Part shown: positions 19,962-29,699 of the stretch, in pieces
Layout of the letters: each line of letters opens with the position of its first letter
How positions within the stretch are numbered: the first letter of the stretch is position 1
DNA from: Malassezia japonica
Taxonomy: Eukaryota; Basidiomycota; Malasseziomycetes; Malasseziales; Malasseziaceae
Assembly (NCBI RefSeq): GCF_029542785.1
Contig: NC_083370.1
Coordinates: 1,302,001 to 1,366,000, forward strand
DNA length: 64,000 bases
Direction: 5' to 3'
Translations under genes and position numbers: made by a program
The notes under the pieces: model-generated
Database searches by the model: none
What the model saw: only the letters and a program-made list of their open reading frames with translations
Told to the model about the DNA's origin: nothing

Positions 19962-22175
19962 CTAGACCGCCTCCTCGGTCTCCTCGAGGACTTCCTCGAC
20001 CCATTCCTGCACCTCTTCCGTGCTCTCCTTTTGGAGCTGCTCGGCGCTGGGCCCAGCGGTGTCGGTGTTGAACTCCTTCTTGGCGTTCTCGAGCTCCTCG
20101 CGGTTGCGCGCACGCCACGCCTTCCACTCCTCGACCATGCGCTGGTAGACTTCGCGGTGCGCAAGCGCCTGGCTGCTCTCCTCGGCCTCGTCCTCTTGGT
20201 CAAAGACCTTGGAGAACTCCTTGAGGTTGCGGCGAACGCGCTTCTGGTCCTCCTTCGAGAGGAGCGTCTTGGGCCGCGGGCGCCAGAGGATCTGCTTGAA
20301 CTGCTCAATGATATGCTTCTGCAGCTCGGTGCCACGGAAGTCCCAGATCGCGTAGCCGTGCTCGGTCGAGCGGCGCCAGAGACTGGCGCTCGTCGTGACG
20401 TAGCGACCGCTCGGGTCCCACTCGACGTCGGTCATGCTGTAGTGTTCGGCATTGCCAATCTGCTTCACCTCCTCCAAGACCTCGGGGTTGTTGGCGTTCT
20501 GGCGCGCCTCGTTGTTGAAGTCGACGTCGTACCATTCCAGCTCGAACTTTTGCGTGGAGCCGAGCGTGGCGGTGAGCAGGTGACGGCCGCGAGGCGACCA
20601 AAAGAGCGAGCTGCAAGTCTTGTTGTCGAACGACTTGAGCATGCGGAAGTTGCCACGCGGGTGCAGGTGGTAAAAGTTGAGCTGCGTCTTGAGCGAGATG
20701 CCCGGCGCCACGACGCCAAAGTTGGGGTCGTTGGACGAGATCACGGCAAAGTGGGAGCCCTGCGGCTCCCACGCAAACGCAATCACCGGGTCCTTGAGCT
20801 CCACGACCTCGACCGGGAAGTCCTTCTCGCGCATGCGGAAGAGCTCAAAGTTGCAAAAGACGGTCTTTTTGGTCTTGGTCTGGCGGTCGACCTTGACACA
20901 GAGGTAGTCGCCCTGGGGGTGCCAGTGCAGCTTGCAGTCCGCGACGTTGAACAGGTTCTTCGACCGGAGGACCTCGCGGGTTGGCAGGCTCATCACCGTC
21001 ACGCGTGCGGGCTGGTTGGCGACTTCAGGCTGCCAGAAGCACAGCATATTGTCACGCGGCTTCTTGAAGCTCTTGGGCAGGTCCTTGTTCTTGCCATCGT
21101 TCCAGATCTCTAGCGCCTCCTTGTCCTTGTCGCCCAGGGGGCACCACTCAAAGTCGACCACACCCTCGACCTTGATGCTCTTTTGGTCCAGCAGGCCCAT
21201 GCTCGGCACCTGGTACACACTGATAAACTTGCCGGGCGTCACCTTGGCGCAGTACTTGCTGTCACCGCTCCACTTCAAAAACGGCCACGAGAAGCCCTTG
21301 ACCGGCGGCCCATCAGCGAGCTGCTCCTCCTGCTGGATGGGGAAGGTACGGAGCAGGTGGCCCGTACGCACTTCCCACACAGCCACGCGGTTCCCCTCGT
21401 CCTCCGGCGCAAAGAACTGGGGACCCTGCGGCGCATTCTCCGGCACTTGAATCGGCTCGGGCGACCAGGTCACCATGTATTTCTCGTCGGGGCTAAAGTC
21501 CACCAGGCGCACACCGGGGTGGGGGTATCGCATGATCCGCTCCCAGGCGGCGCCACCCCAGAGCGCAATACCCTGCAGGTGGAACGTAGCAAGATAGGTT
21601 CCGAGCGGCGACCACTGCACATAAGACTCGGTCCAGCGCGTCCGGCTGTGGGCCACCTGGGGGTTAGAAGAGCGGTTGTGCCAGGCGATCTGGACATCGT
21701 CGCCGACGCAGATGGCGAGCTGATCGCGGCCCGCGGGGTCGGCGAGCCACGAACGCAGGTGGCCGCGCTGCTTGTATGGCTCCTCCTCGGGGTCGACGTA
21801 CGTCTCGTCCATATTCACGAGGCGCTCAATGTCAGAGAAACGTGTGACGACAAAGTGGTGCTTCTTGTCGAATGCGTAGCCGTCCATCGTGCGGATGGCG
21901 TGCGACGCCTCATCGCCACTCGCAAGCTCCATCAGAATATAGCCCTTCGAGTCGCCGCTGTCACCGTACTGGATGTGCATGCACTCCAGCGGGACCTCGA
22001 TCTCGGCCTGGGTGCGGAAACGCTTCTGGATGGCCTCAAACAGCTTCTGCTGCTTCGCTGAAGTGATCACGGGGATACCGTTGATGATAATGACATTATC
22101 GAGACTATCATCGAACGGCACCTCATACTTCGCCTCGATATCCGAGTAGTCAATGTCGCCCAGCTCGCGCTCCAT
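19962..22175 (-). CDS. PRT1: translation initiation factor eIF3 subunit B (Prt1)
   Basis: Single exon, 737 residues, ATG at 22175. eIF3b is a core scaffold of eIF3 on the 40S subunit. An RRM lies near residues 27-112 (NVIIINGIP and [17 protein letters not shown]). A nine-bladed beta-propeller follows, with strings such as [36 protein letters not shown] and [15 protein letters not shown]. The C-terminal helix region (EEEVQEW type, Glu-rich) is the known docking segment for eIF3i and eIF3g. Length and order agree with fungal Prt1. Divergent from SPB1 by 142 bp. Confidence 0.96.
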   Translation of the reverse strand: MERELGDIDYSDIEAKYEVPFDDSLDNVIIINGIPVITSAKQQKLFEAIQKRFRTQAEIEVPLECMHIQYGDSGDSKGYILMELASGDEASHAIRTMDGYAFDKKHHFVVTRFSDIERLVNMDETYVDPEEEPYKQRGHLRSWLADPAGRDQLAICVGDDVQIAWHNRSSNPQVAHSRTRWTESYVQWSPLGTYLATFHLQGIALWGGAAWERIMRYPHPGVRLVDFSPDEKYMVTWSPEPIQVPENAPQGPQFFAPEDEGNRVAVWEVRTGHLLRTFPIQQEEQLADGPPVKGFSWPFLKWSGDSKYCAKVTPGKFISVYQVPSMGLLDQKSIKVEGVVDFEWCPLGDKDKEALEIWNDGKNKDLPKSFKKPRDNMLCFWQPEVANQPARVTVMSLPTREVLRSKNLFNVADCKLHWHPQGDYLCVKVDRQTKTKKTVFCNFELFRMREKDFPVEVVELKDPVIAFAWEPQGSHFAVISSNDPNFGVVAPGISLKTQLNFYHLHPRGNFRMLKSFDNKTCSSLFWSPRGRHLLTATLGSTQKFELEWYDVDFNNEARQNANNPEVLEEVKQIGNAEHYSMTDVEWDPSGRYVTTSASLWRRSTEHGYAIWDFRGTELQKHIIEQFKQILWRPRPKTLLSKEDQKRVRRNLKEFSKVFDQEDEAEESSQALAHREVYQRMVEEWKAWRARNREELENAKKEFNTDTAGPSAEQLQKESTEEVQEWVEEVLEETEEAV

Positions 22176-22317
22176 CGTGCGAAGTGGCTTCCGTCCTCCC
22201 AGCGCCCTCGCGCCGGGCTTTTTCTTCGCGTGCAGCCAGAAAAGTCACGTGGGATTAGTCACGCAGCCAAAAATTTATGCCGGCCGTGCAGAAGGCGCTG
22301 GGACGACGTGAACGGCG
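22176..22317. promoter_or_regulatory. PRT1/SPB1 divergent promoter
   Basis: 142 bp between divergent start codons, with CACGTG at 22246-22251 flanked by two AGTCACG repeats (AGTCACGTGGGATTAGTCACG region). Two translation-related genes share it, so co-expression is plausible. Confidence 0.45.
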
Positions 22318-23793
22318 ATGGGAAAGCACGACAAGAAGTCGGGCAAGGGGTACGTTGGGAATGTATTGACAGTGTAGCCGTCTCGACAAGTTCTATTGGC
22401 TTGCCAAGTGTGTATTGCCTGAAAGCTGACAGCAGGGAACAAGGTTATCGCGCGCGTTCCGCTTTCAAGCTCGTCCAGCTCAACAAAAAGTACAAGTTTT
22501 TGGAGGATGCGCGCTGCTGTATCGACTTGTGTGCCGCCCCTGGCGGTTGGCTGCAGGTCGCGAGCAAGCACATGCCGCCCAACAGCTTGATCGTCGGTAC
22601 GTGCCGTGTGGCGACTGACCCTAGGTGTCGATTTGGTGCCAATCAAGCCCATTCCGCGGTGCATTACGTTCGCCGAAGATATCAACTCGTACAAGTGCCG
22701 TGACCAGCTGCGCACACACCTCAAGGACTGGCGCGCGGATGTTGTGCTGCACGACGGTGCGCCGAACGTCGGTACCGCATGGGTGCAGGACGCCTACGCC
22801 CAGTCGGAGCTCACGCTGCAGTCGCTCAAGCTCGCCGTCGAGTTCCTCGCCCCAGGCGGTACCTTTGTGACGAAGGTTTTCCGCTCCAAGGACTACAACA
22901 ACCTGATCTGGGTCTTTAACCAACTCTTCCACCACGTCGAGGCGACCAAGCCACCGTCGTCGCGTAATGTCTCGGCAGAAATTTTCGTCGTGTGCCAGCG
23001 TTTCAAGAACATGACGCGCATCGACCCCAAGTTTTTGGATCCGAAGTACGTCTTCAAGGAGCTGGACGTCACAGGCGGTGCCAAGGACATGTCCGGCACC
23101 AGCTCGCAGAATCTCTTGGAGAACGTGGTGAACCCTGAAAAGGCGCGCCGTAAGCGTGAGGGATACGAGGACGGCAATTATACCCTGTACAAGACCATCT
23201 CTGCCGATGCATACATCCGCGGCTCCGACGCCATCGCCGCACTCGGCACGTACAACCGCATCACGTTTGAGACGGAGGAGGATAAAGCACTGCAGCGCGA
23301 TCCACTCACTACGGCCGACGTCCTGGCGAACTGCGAGGATCTCAAGGTGCTTGGCCGCAGCGACTTTGCTATCTTGATGAAGTGGCGCAAGGCGATGCGC
23401 GAAAAGCTCGGCATCGACCGCTCCAAGAAGCAGCAGCGCGAGGACGAAGCGGCGGCCGCGGCTGAAACCGTCGAGATCGAGCCGCTGGACGAAGAGGAGG
23501 CGATCGACGAAGAGCTCGTGCGCCTCAACGAAGAGTCCTCCAAGCGCGCACGCAAGGAGCGCCGCAAGCGCAACGAGGCGCGTGCTAAGGCGATCCAGAA
23601 GCTGCAGCTCAACATGACGACGCCGATGGACATTGCAGAAGACTGGCAGGACGATGCGCTCCAGGGTGGCGCCGAGACCTTTTCGCTCGATGCGCTCGAG
23701 GGCCGCGGAAACAAGGGCGGCAAGGTCAACACGGCCGAGTTCCTCGACGCCCAGGAAGCGCTCTCGGACGAAGAGCCGGAGCAGGGCGAGGAT

Positions 23794-23825
<32 letters not shown>

Positions 23826-25134
23826 AAGGGAGCGCCGCGTCCAGGAGCTCGAGTCGGGCATGGACTCGATGTACGAACAGTACCAGGAGCACATGCAGAT
23901 GCGCGACGCCAAGTTCCGCGCCAAGGAGGCGCGGCGCAAGTCGTCCAAGTACGAGGAGTGGGGCGGTATCGGCGCAGATAAGAAGGACGACGAGAGCGAC
24001 ATCGAGAGCGATGTCGAGACCGGCTTTGACTCGGTCAACCGCCGCAAGTTCCTCGAAGAGACCTACGACTCGGACGATGCTGAGGACGATGATGACGAGC
24101 GCATGGACGCTGCTGATAACGCGGCACCCGCGCCGAAGAAGGCGCGCAAGGCGGCGAAGCCTGCGCCTGCGCTCGACTCTGCGCAGCAAAAGGCGCTGCT
24201 TACATCGCTCGAGTCGGGCAACGAGCTGAAAGAGCGCGAGAGCAATGCGTCTGCAATGTGGTACGACAACCCCATCTTTAAGGATATGATTCCGATGGAG
24301 TCGCTTATTCCTGCTCAGTCGAAGCGCGACGAGCGCGACGCGACGCCGGACCTCGACGAGGACGAAGGAGAGGAAGAGGAGGAGGACGCCAAGGAGGACG
24401 AGGCGGACGACGACGACGAGATCGAAGTCGTTCCCTCCTCGTTCGGTGTCGATGTGCCCGAGGGCGAGTGGAGCGTCTATGATGAAGACGAAGAGGCGAA
24501 GAAGCAGGAGCACATTGCCAAGCACGGCCTGCACACGGCCGAGGCCGTGTCGATGGCGCATGCGCTGGTCAACCGGCAAATGACCAAGACGGATTTGGTG
24601 AACCAGGGCTTTACCAAGCACAACTTCAACGACAAGGGCGGTCTGCCCGAGTGGTTCTTGGACGACGAGAACAAGCACTACCGTGCCAACATCCCTGTTT
24701 CCAAAGAGGCCGTGGACGCACTGCGTGCTCGGCAGCGTGCGCTCGACGCGCGTCCCATCAAAAAGATTGCCGAGGCCAAGGCACGCAAGAAGCACCGTGC
24801 TGCGATGCGCCTCGAAAAGGCGCAGAAGCGTGCCGAGGCCATCAACGAGAACTCGGAGCTGTCGGAGCGTGAAAAGGCCGAGAACATCAACAAGATCATG
24901 GCCCGCAGCATGGCCAAGAAGGCAGGCAGTGAAAAGCAGGCGCCCCAGGTGGTCGTGGCGCGTGGCTCGAACCGTGGCCTGAAGGGCCGTCCGAAGGGCA
25001 CCAAGGGTCGCTACCGCATGGTCGACCCTCGTATGAAGAAGGAACTTCGGGCGAAGAAGCGCATCGACAAGCGCGACGGCAAGAAGCGCAGCTCGGGCAA
25101 CAAGCAGCAGCGCCGTATCCCCAAAGGGTACTAG
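22318..25134 (+). CDS. SPB1: 27S pre-rRNA (25S Gm) methyltransferase Spb1
   Basis: Four exons, 22318-22349, 22378-22407, 22436-22596 and 22625-25134; 910 residues. All three introns are exactly 28 nt, and exon 2 is a 30-nt micro-exon. Spb1 is a nucleolar 2'-O-methyltransferase of the 60S peptidyl-transferase loop. The reconstructed N-terminus reads [33 protein letters not shown], matching the family only with these joins. The FtsJ-like fold shows DLCAAPGGW (about residue 60), [12 protein letters not shown] and [14 protein letters not shown] long acidic middle includes a GAGGAC hexanucleotide repeat (about 23799-23826). The C-terminal Spb1 domain ends basic ([17 protein letters not shown]). 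Confidence 0.95.
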
Positions 25135-25321
25135 ACCTGATTCGGTTTCTATGTAGACAAGACAAAACTTGCTTTAAATGTTTTAGTTGGCTGTGCACTG
25201 CCAATTTTTCTGCGCGCTACACAATCTACTCAGCATGCTCGGAAGCACGTCAAAGAGAATATCCAGGCGCATGAGAGGAACAGAAGATTCTGTAAAAAAA
25301 AAGGGGGCGTTGGAGACGTAT
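25135..25321. other. 187-bp convergent gap SPB1/RPL22
   Basis: 3' ends only. There is an A-run (9 A at about 25296) near the RPL22 end. I see no gene. Confidence 0.2.
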
Positions 25322-25763
25322 TTACTCCTCGTCGGCCTCCTCCTCCTCCTGGTCGTACGAGACGTTGAAGAACCTGAAGTGTTAGTAACACGCTCGTGTA
25401 GAGCAATACGTACTTGATCTCAAAGCCAGGCTTGGACGTGGCGACCACACGGAGCCAGTCACGGAGCTCGGCGCGCTTGAGGAACTTCTTGGTCAGGTAC
25501 TTGAGGTAGCGCTTCGAGAAGGGGATCGTGGTCTTGACCCAGATCTTGCCCTCACCCTCGCGGGTGATCTGCACAACGTCACCGAGCTGGCCGGCCTTGC
25601 CGTCCACCTTGATGCGGTCGTGGAGGAACTTCTCGAAAGCGTCGGCGTCCAGGACACCGTCGCTGGCGGGACCGGAGAAGTCGATGAAGAAGTTGTTGCC
25701 CTTGGCAGCAGCACCCTTCGACGCACCAGCGCCAACCACCTTGTTAGACTTCGTGACAGCCAT
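25322..25763 (-). CDS. RPL22: 60S ribosomal protein eL22
   Basis: Two exons on minus, 25763-25414 and 25373-25322, with a 40-nt intron whose branch site is TACTAAC; 133 residues. The core FFIDFSGPASDGVLDADAFEKF, VDGKAGQLGDVVQI and PFSKRYLKYLTKKFLKRAELRDWLRVV is eL22. Across the intron the C-terminus becomes FFNVSYDQEEEEADEE, the acidic tail common in this family. ATG 25763 (MAVTKSNK) was preferred over an in-frame upstream ATG because it sits in the usual ribosomal-protein start position. The intron belongs to the longer class. Confidence 0.96.
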
Positions 25764-25962
25764 TTTTCGTTTCAATAGAGAGCGGCCTACTGTAGATCAG
25801 CAAAGCGTAAAGAAACGCCCAGGAAGGCGTCGTGCAGAACTACAAATTCTCACACACGTGATCAACACATGGCGCCACGTGGAAAAAATCGGCCATGCGT
25901 CGCTTCCCGGCAGAAAAAGTCGTTGAATTCTCGTGTCGCTTGTCGGGCAGTAGCTGTTGGCG
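25764..25962. promoter_or_regulatory. RPL22/CBF5 divergent promoter with two CACGTG boxes
   Basis: 199 bp between divergent ATGs. CACGTG at 25855-25860 and 25876-25881, spaced 21 bp (two helical turns). The second is followed by GAAAAAA, as at RPB6. Both flanking genes serve ribosome production. Confidence 0.55.
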
Positions 25963-27423
25963 ATGTCGGACAACACGGACTATATGATCAAGCCCGATAA
26001 CTCGGGCCAAAAGCTCGACTCTTCGGAGTGGCCCCTCCTTCTCAAGAACTACGACAAGCTTCTTGTGCGCAGCAGCCACTTTACCCCGATTCCGCACGGC
26101 TGCTCGCCGCTGAACCGTGACATTGCTTCGTATGTCAGCAGCGGTGTTATCAACCTGGACAAGCCGTCCAACCCCTCGTCGCACGAGGTCGTCGCATGGA
26201 TTCGCCGCATTCTGCGTGTTGAAAAGACCGGTCACTCGGGCACGCTCGACCCCAAGGTTACGGGCTGCCTGATTGTCTGCGTTGACCGCGCTACTCGCCT
26301 GGTCAAGTCGCAGCAGGGCGCCGGTAAGGAGTACGTTGCTGTGCTCCGCCTGCACGAGGCTCTCCCTGACCCTACCAAGCTTCCCCTGGTGCTCGAGACG
26401 CTCACCGGTGCGCTGTTCCAGCGCCCGCCGCTGATTTCGGCTGTCAAGCGCCAGCTGCGTATCCGCACGATCTACGAGTCGAAGCTCATCGAGTTCGACA
26501 ATGACCGCCACCTCGCCGTGTTCTGGGTGAGCTGCGAGGCGGGCACGTATATCCGTACGCTCTGTGTCCACCTGGGTCTTCTGCTGGGTGTCGGCGGCCA
26601 CATGCAGGAGCTGCGCCGTGTTCGCAGCGGTGCCATGAGCGAGGCCGACGACATGGTTACGATGCACGATGTGCTCGATGCGCAGTGGCTCTACGACAAC
26701 CAGCGCGACGAGTCCTACCTCCGCAGGGTCATCCGCCCTCTCGAGTCGCTGCTGACCGGCTACAAGCGCATTGTCGTGAAGGACAGCGCTGTGAACGCTG
26801 TGTGCTACGGTGCGAAGCTCATGATTCCCGGTCTGCTTCGCTTCGAGTCCAGCATTGAGCTGAACGAAGAGGTGGTCCTGATCACCACCAAGGGTGAGGC
26901 GATTGCGATTGCCATTGCACAGATGTCCACCGTCGACCTGTCGACTTGCGACCACGGTGTGGTGGCCAAGGTGAAGCGCTGCATCATGGAGCGCGACACT
27001 TACCCCCGCCGCTGGGGTCTCGGCCCCAAGGCGCTCGAGAAAAAGAAGCTCGTCAAGGACGGCAAGCTCGACAAGCACGGCCACGAGATCCAGGGTGTGA
27101 CGCCGGAGGCGTGGTCGAAGGGATACGTCGACTACTCGCAGGCCGAAGCCGAGGGTGCGGATACCTCGATGGCCGGCGACGTGTCGGTTGCGCAGGAGGC
27201 CGAGGAGGCTGACGAAGAGGAGGAGAGCGCCAAGGACGCCAAGAAGAAGCGCAAGGCCGACGCTGATGACGATGACGAGGAGGAGGTGAAGGAGTCGGAG
27301 GAGGAGCGCAAGCGCCGGAAGAAGGAGAAGAAGGAGGCCAAGAAGGCCAAGGAGGCCGCTGGCGAGGGTGAGAAGAAGGAGAAAAAGGAAAAGAAGGAGA
27401 AGAAGTCCAAGAAGGACGAGTAA
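25963..27423 (+). CDS. CBF5: H/ACA snoRNP pseudouridine synthase Cbf5 (dyskerin)
   Basis: Single exon, 486 residues from ATG 25963. Cbf5 is the catalytic subunit of box H/ACA snoRNPs, converting uridine to pseudouridine in rRNA. An N-terminal dyskerin-like domain precedes the TruB catalytic motif [17 protein letters not shown] (about residues 90-105), with the catalytic Asp in [20 protein letters not shown] follows, and a PUA domain lies near residues 267-345. The C-terminus is a long Lys/Glu-rich tail (from about residue 400) ending KKSKKDE, the known nucleolar-type tail. A 533-codon antisense frame is an artefact of codon bias. Confidence 0.97.
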   Translation: MSDNTDYMIKPDNSGQKLDSSEWPLLLKNYDKLLVRSSHFTPIPHGCSPLNRDIASYVSSGVINLDKPSNPSSHEVVAWIRRILRVEKTGHSGTLDPKVTGCLIVCVDRATRLVKSQQGAGKEYVAVLRLHEALPDPTKLPLVLETLTGALFQRPPLISAVKRQLRIRTIYESKLIEFDNDRHLAVFWVSCEAGTYIRTLCVHLGLLLGVGGHMQELRRVRSGAMSEADDMVTMHDVLDAQWLYDNQRDESYLRRVIRPLESLLTGYKRIVVKDSAVNAVCYGAKLMIPGLLRFESSIELNEEVVLITTKGEAIAIAIAQMSTVDLSTCDHGVVAKVKRCIMERDTYPRRWGLGPKALEKKKLVKDGKLDKHGHEIQGVTPEAWSKGYVDYSQAEAEGADTSMAGDVSVAQEAEEADEEEESAKDAKKKRKADADDDDEEEVKESEEERKRRKKEKKEAKKAKEAAGEGEKKEKKEKKEKKSKKDE

Positions 27424-27483
27424 GAGATTGGCTCTCCCCACCGTATCTAGGTATACACATCTGTAATTCTACGCGCTACCGCC

Positions 27484-28455
27484 TTAGGCATCCTTCCCCA
27501 CACGGTACTTGCTCAAGTCCGTATCCGGTCTGTGTCAGTACAAGCCACGTACTCCAGTTGTCCGTTCACCGGGTTGCGCCGCGCGCTAAAGAAGGTATAG
27601 CTCAGCACCACGTCACGCACGTCGCGCGACTCTGCATCCTCGAGCATCTCCTTGTCGAGGAAGAAGAACACGGGCAGATCGACCTCTTCGCCGGCGAGCA
27701 GCTTTTGCTCTTCGAAGCAGAAGCACTCGATCTTGGCAAAGTAGGGCGCAATACGGTCGGGAAGCACGTTGTACGTGGCAATACCGATAATATCTTGATC
27801 CGTCTGGTTGTGCGCCTTAAAAAACGTGAGCGCCGTCTCGCCCGGCAGCACGTAAATCTCGCGCTGCTGGGGCACAAAGGACCAGGGGATCTGGTCCGAG
27901 TGGCTCGCGTTGAACGAGACACGGATGCGCTGCGTCGCATTCTTCTCGTTGAGTGGGTCATGGTACGATGGGCTCAGGCGCGACACGTCTGCGTACTGCG
28001 ATTTGTCGGTCATGGGCGTGCCGCTGTAGCCTGTCGCGGCACAAAAGAGGCGGTAAAAAGGCACCGCTGCGTAGCTCAGGCCGAGTGTCATAATGAGCTG
28101 TATATGAGTAGAAAATACGTACACCCGCCGCGGTATACATGGCAATGCTCTGGTTGCGCTTGCGCAGGTCGTCCATGCGCATTTTTTGGTGCTGTTCGCG
28201 TGCGCGTTTCAGCTCCTCGGTCGAAATGAAGCGCGCGAGTGGCATGGTCGGCAGACCACACCGCGCAGTGAGTGCAGGGCGACAGAGCCCCGGGTATGTA
28301 GGGCGCAACGCGGCGCGCGCCAAGAGCCCAGTCATTCTCGCAGTGTCGAGCGAGAAGCGTGGCGCCACTTCCACTTGTTCTCCAAGTGGAGGCTTACGGC
28401 ACGTGCCACCGGAGCGGTGCGGGTGGCAACGGGGTGGCGCTGGCGGAGGAGTCAT
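27484..28455 (-). CDS. COX11: cytochrome c oxidase copper chaperone Cox11
   Basis: Three exons on minus, 28455-28123, 28097-27553 and 27529-27484; 307 residues. Introns are 25 and 23 nt. Cox11 delivers copper to CuB of Cox1 in the inner mitochondrial membrane. The single transmembrane segment is LIMTLGLSYAAVPFYRLFCAATG, rebuilt across intron 1. The copper-binding ECFCFEEQ motif and PVFFFLDKEM follow. The last exon (46 nt) was found by applying the local intron rule: it replaces an implausible end with PDTDLSKYRVGKDA and keeps frame. A second in-frame ATG at 28335 (MTGLLARAALRP) gives a better mitochondrial presequence and may be the true start; a CACGTG lies upstream of it at 28400. Confidence 0.93.
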
Positions 28456-28757
28456 GGTTTCTAGTTTATCATAGCGGAGTTTCGGTAGTATAGAGGCTAA
28501 TCACCAAAGGGACAAAGCAGGGAACTGCCAGTCTGCCAGTACATGCTATAGAAAAAAATAGTGGCTTCAAGTCAAGAAGGGAGTAAAGGGGAGCAAGTAC
28601 AAGCAGATTGTTTCGTTAGGTCCAGTGCCATGGTCCAAAAGTGTCCCGCGAGGATATACAAGGGCAAGAAAGCCCTCTCGATCGGCTGCCTCGATACGCC
28701 AAGGGTGCATAGCGGCGAGTGAATAGATACTCGAGCCAGCTGGACCCTGTATGGCTT
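28456..28757 (-). promoter_or_regulatory. 302-bp gap between COX11 start and RPS5 stop
   Basis: Holds the COX11 upstream region and RPS5 3' flank. There is an A-rich stretch near 28550. No ORF or RNA gene is supported. Confidence 0.25.
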
Positions 28758-29464
28758 TTAACGGTTCGACTTGGCCACACGCTCCAGCTCGTCCTTCTTC
28801 TTGATGGCGTACGAGTTCGAGGAGCCCTTGGCAGCGTTGATGAGCTCGTCAGCAAGGCACTCAGCGACGCTCTTGACGTTGCGGAAGGCCGACTCGCGGG
28901 TGCCGGTCGTGAGGAGGTGGATCGACTGGTTCACGCGGCGCAGAGGCGACACATCGACAGCCTGGCGACGGACGGTACCCTGCGAACCGATACGGGTCGA
29001 GTCCTCGCGGGGGCCAGTGTTAATGATGGCGTCCACAAGGATCTGGATGGGGTTGGCGTCCGTGAGGAGGTGAATGATCTCAAAGGCGTGGGCGACGATG
29101 CGAACAGCCATGAGCTTCTTGCCGTTGTTGCGGCCGTGGAACATGAGCGAGTTCACCAACCGCTCAACGATGGGCATCTGGGCCTTCCGGAAGCACTTGC
29201 TGGCGTAGCGGCCGGCAGTGTGGGGGGTGTAGACGGCGTTGCGGAGCGCAATGTAGTCTGATGGGTTAGCCTCGAAATCGCGCGTTTTTTACGTACCCGT
29301 CAGGGAGATGTCCTTGACCTCGACATCCTGGGTGTCCCACTTGCCGAAGAGACGAACGGAGCCCGCCTCGGGGATCGTGACGGAGGCAATGTCCTCTGTT
29401 CGTGGTTAGTCTCTGCTCTCGCTTTCGCGCTGAAAAACGTACTAGGAATACCAACAGCGGCCAT
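28758..29464 (-). CDS. RPS5: 40S ribosomal protein uS7
   Basis: Three exons on minus, 29464-29443 (22 nt), 29395-29297 and 29257-28758; 206 residues. Introns are 47 and 39 nt, the longer class. uS7 sits at the head of the 40S subunit near the E site. Reassembly gives [43 protein letters not shown], then [41 protein letters not shown] and [19 protein letters not shown]. The last string is almost invariant in eukaryotic uS7. Three CACGTG boxes lie upstream. Confidence 0.97.
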
Positions 29465-29699
29465 ATTGATGAATGTGTGAGTACAGAAAGTGTGTCTGTG
29501 ACGCTTTCCTGTAGTGTTGTTAAGTACTGAGCTGGTCTGGATTACCAGTCAGACAGTGCTTGATGAGGAGTGAAGTGCTGTAGGAAGGCGTTCGCGGCGA
29601 TCGCTGCCCTTGGTGCTCGCAGACGCACTCCACGATCACGTGAAATCACATAGAACTATGCACCAACACACGTGACATAGGATAGAATACACGTGGAGA
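29465..29699 (-). promoter_or_regulatory. RPS5 promoter with three CACGTG boxes
   Basis: 235 bp between the RPS5 ATG and the stop of the next minus-strand gene. CACGTG occurs at 29637-29642, 29669-29674 and 29690-29695, all within 59 bp. This is the densest cluster of the motif in the window. Confidence 0.55.

Noticed and set aside
28768..28778. GGTTCGA-like string considered as a tRNA B box
   Set aside because: It lies inside the RPS5 coding sequence, and no matching A box or cloverleaf surrounds it.
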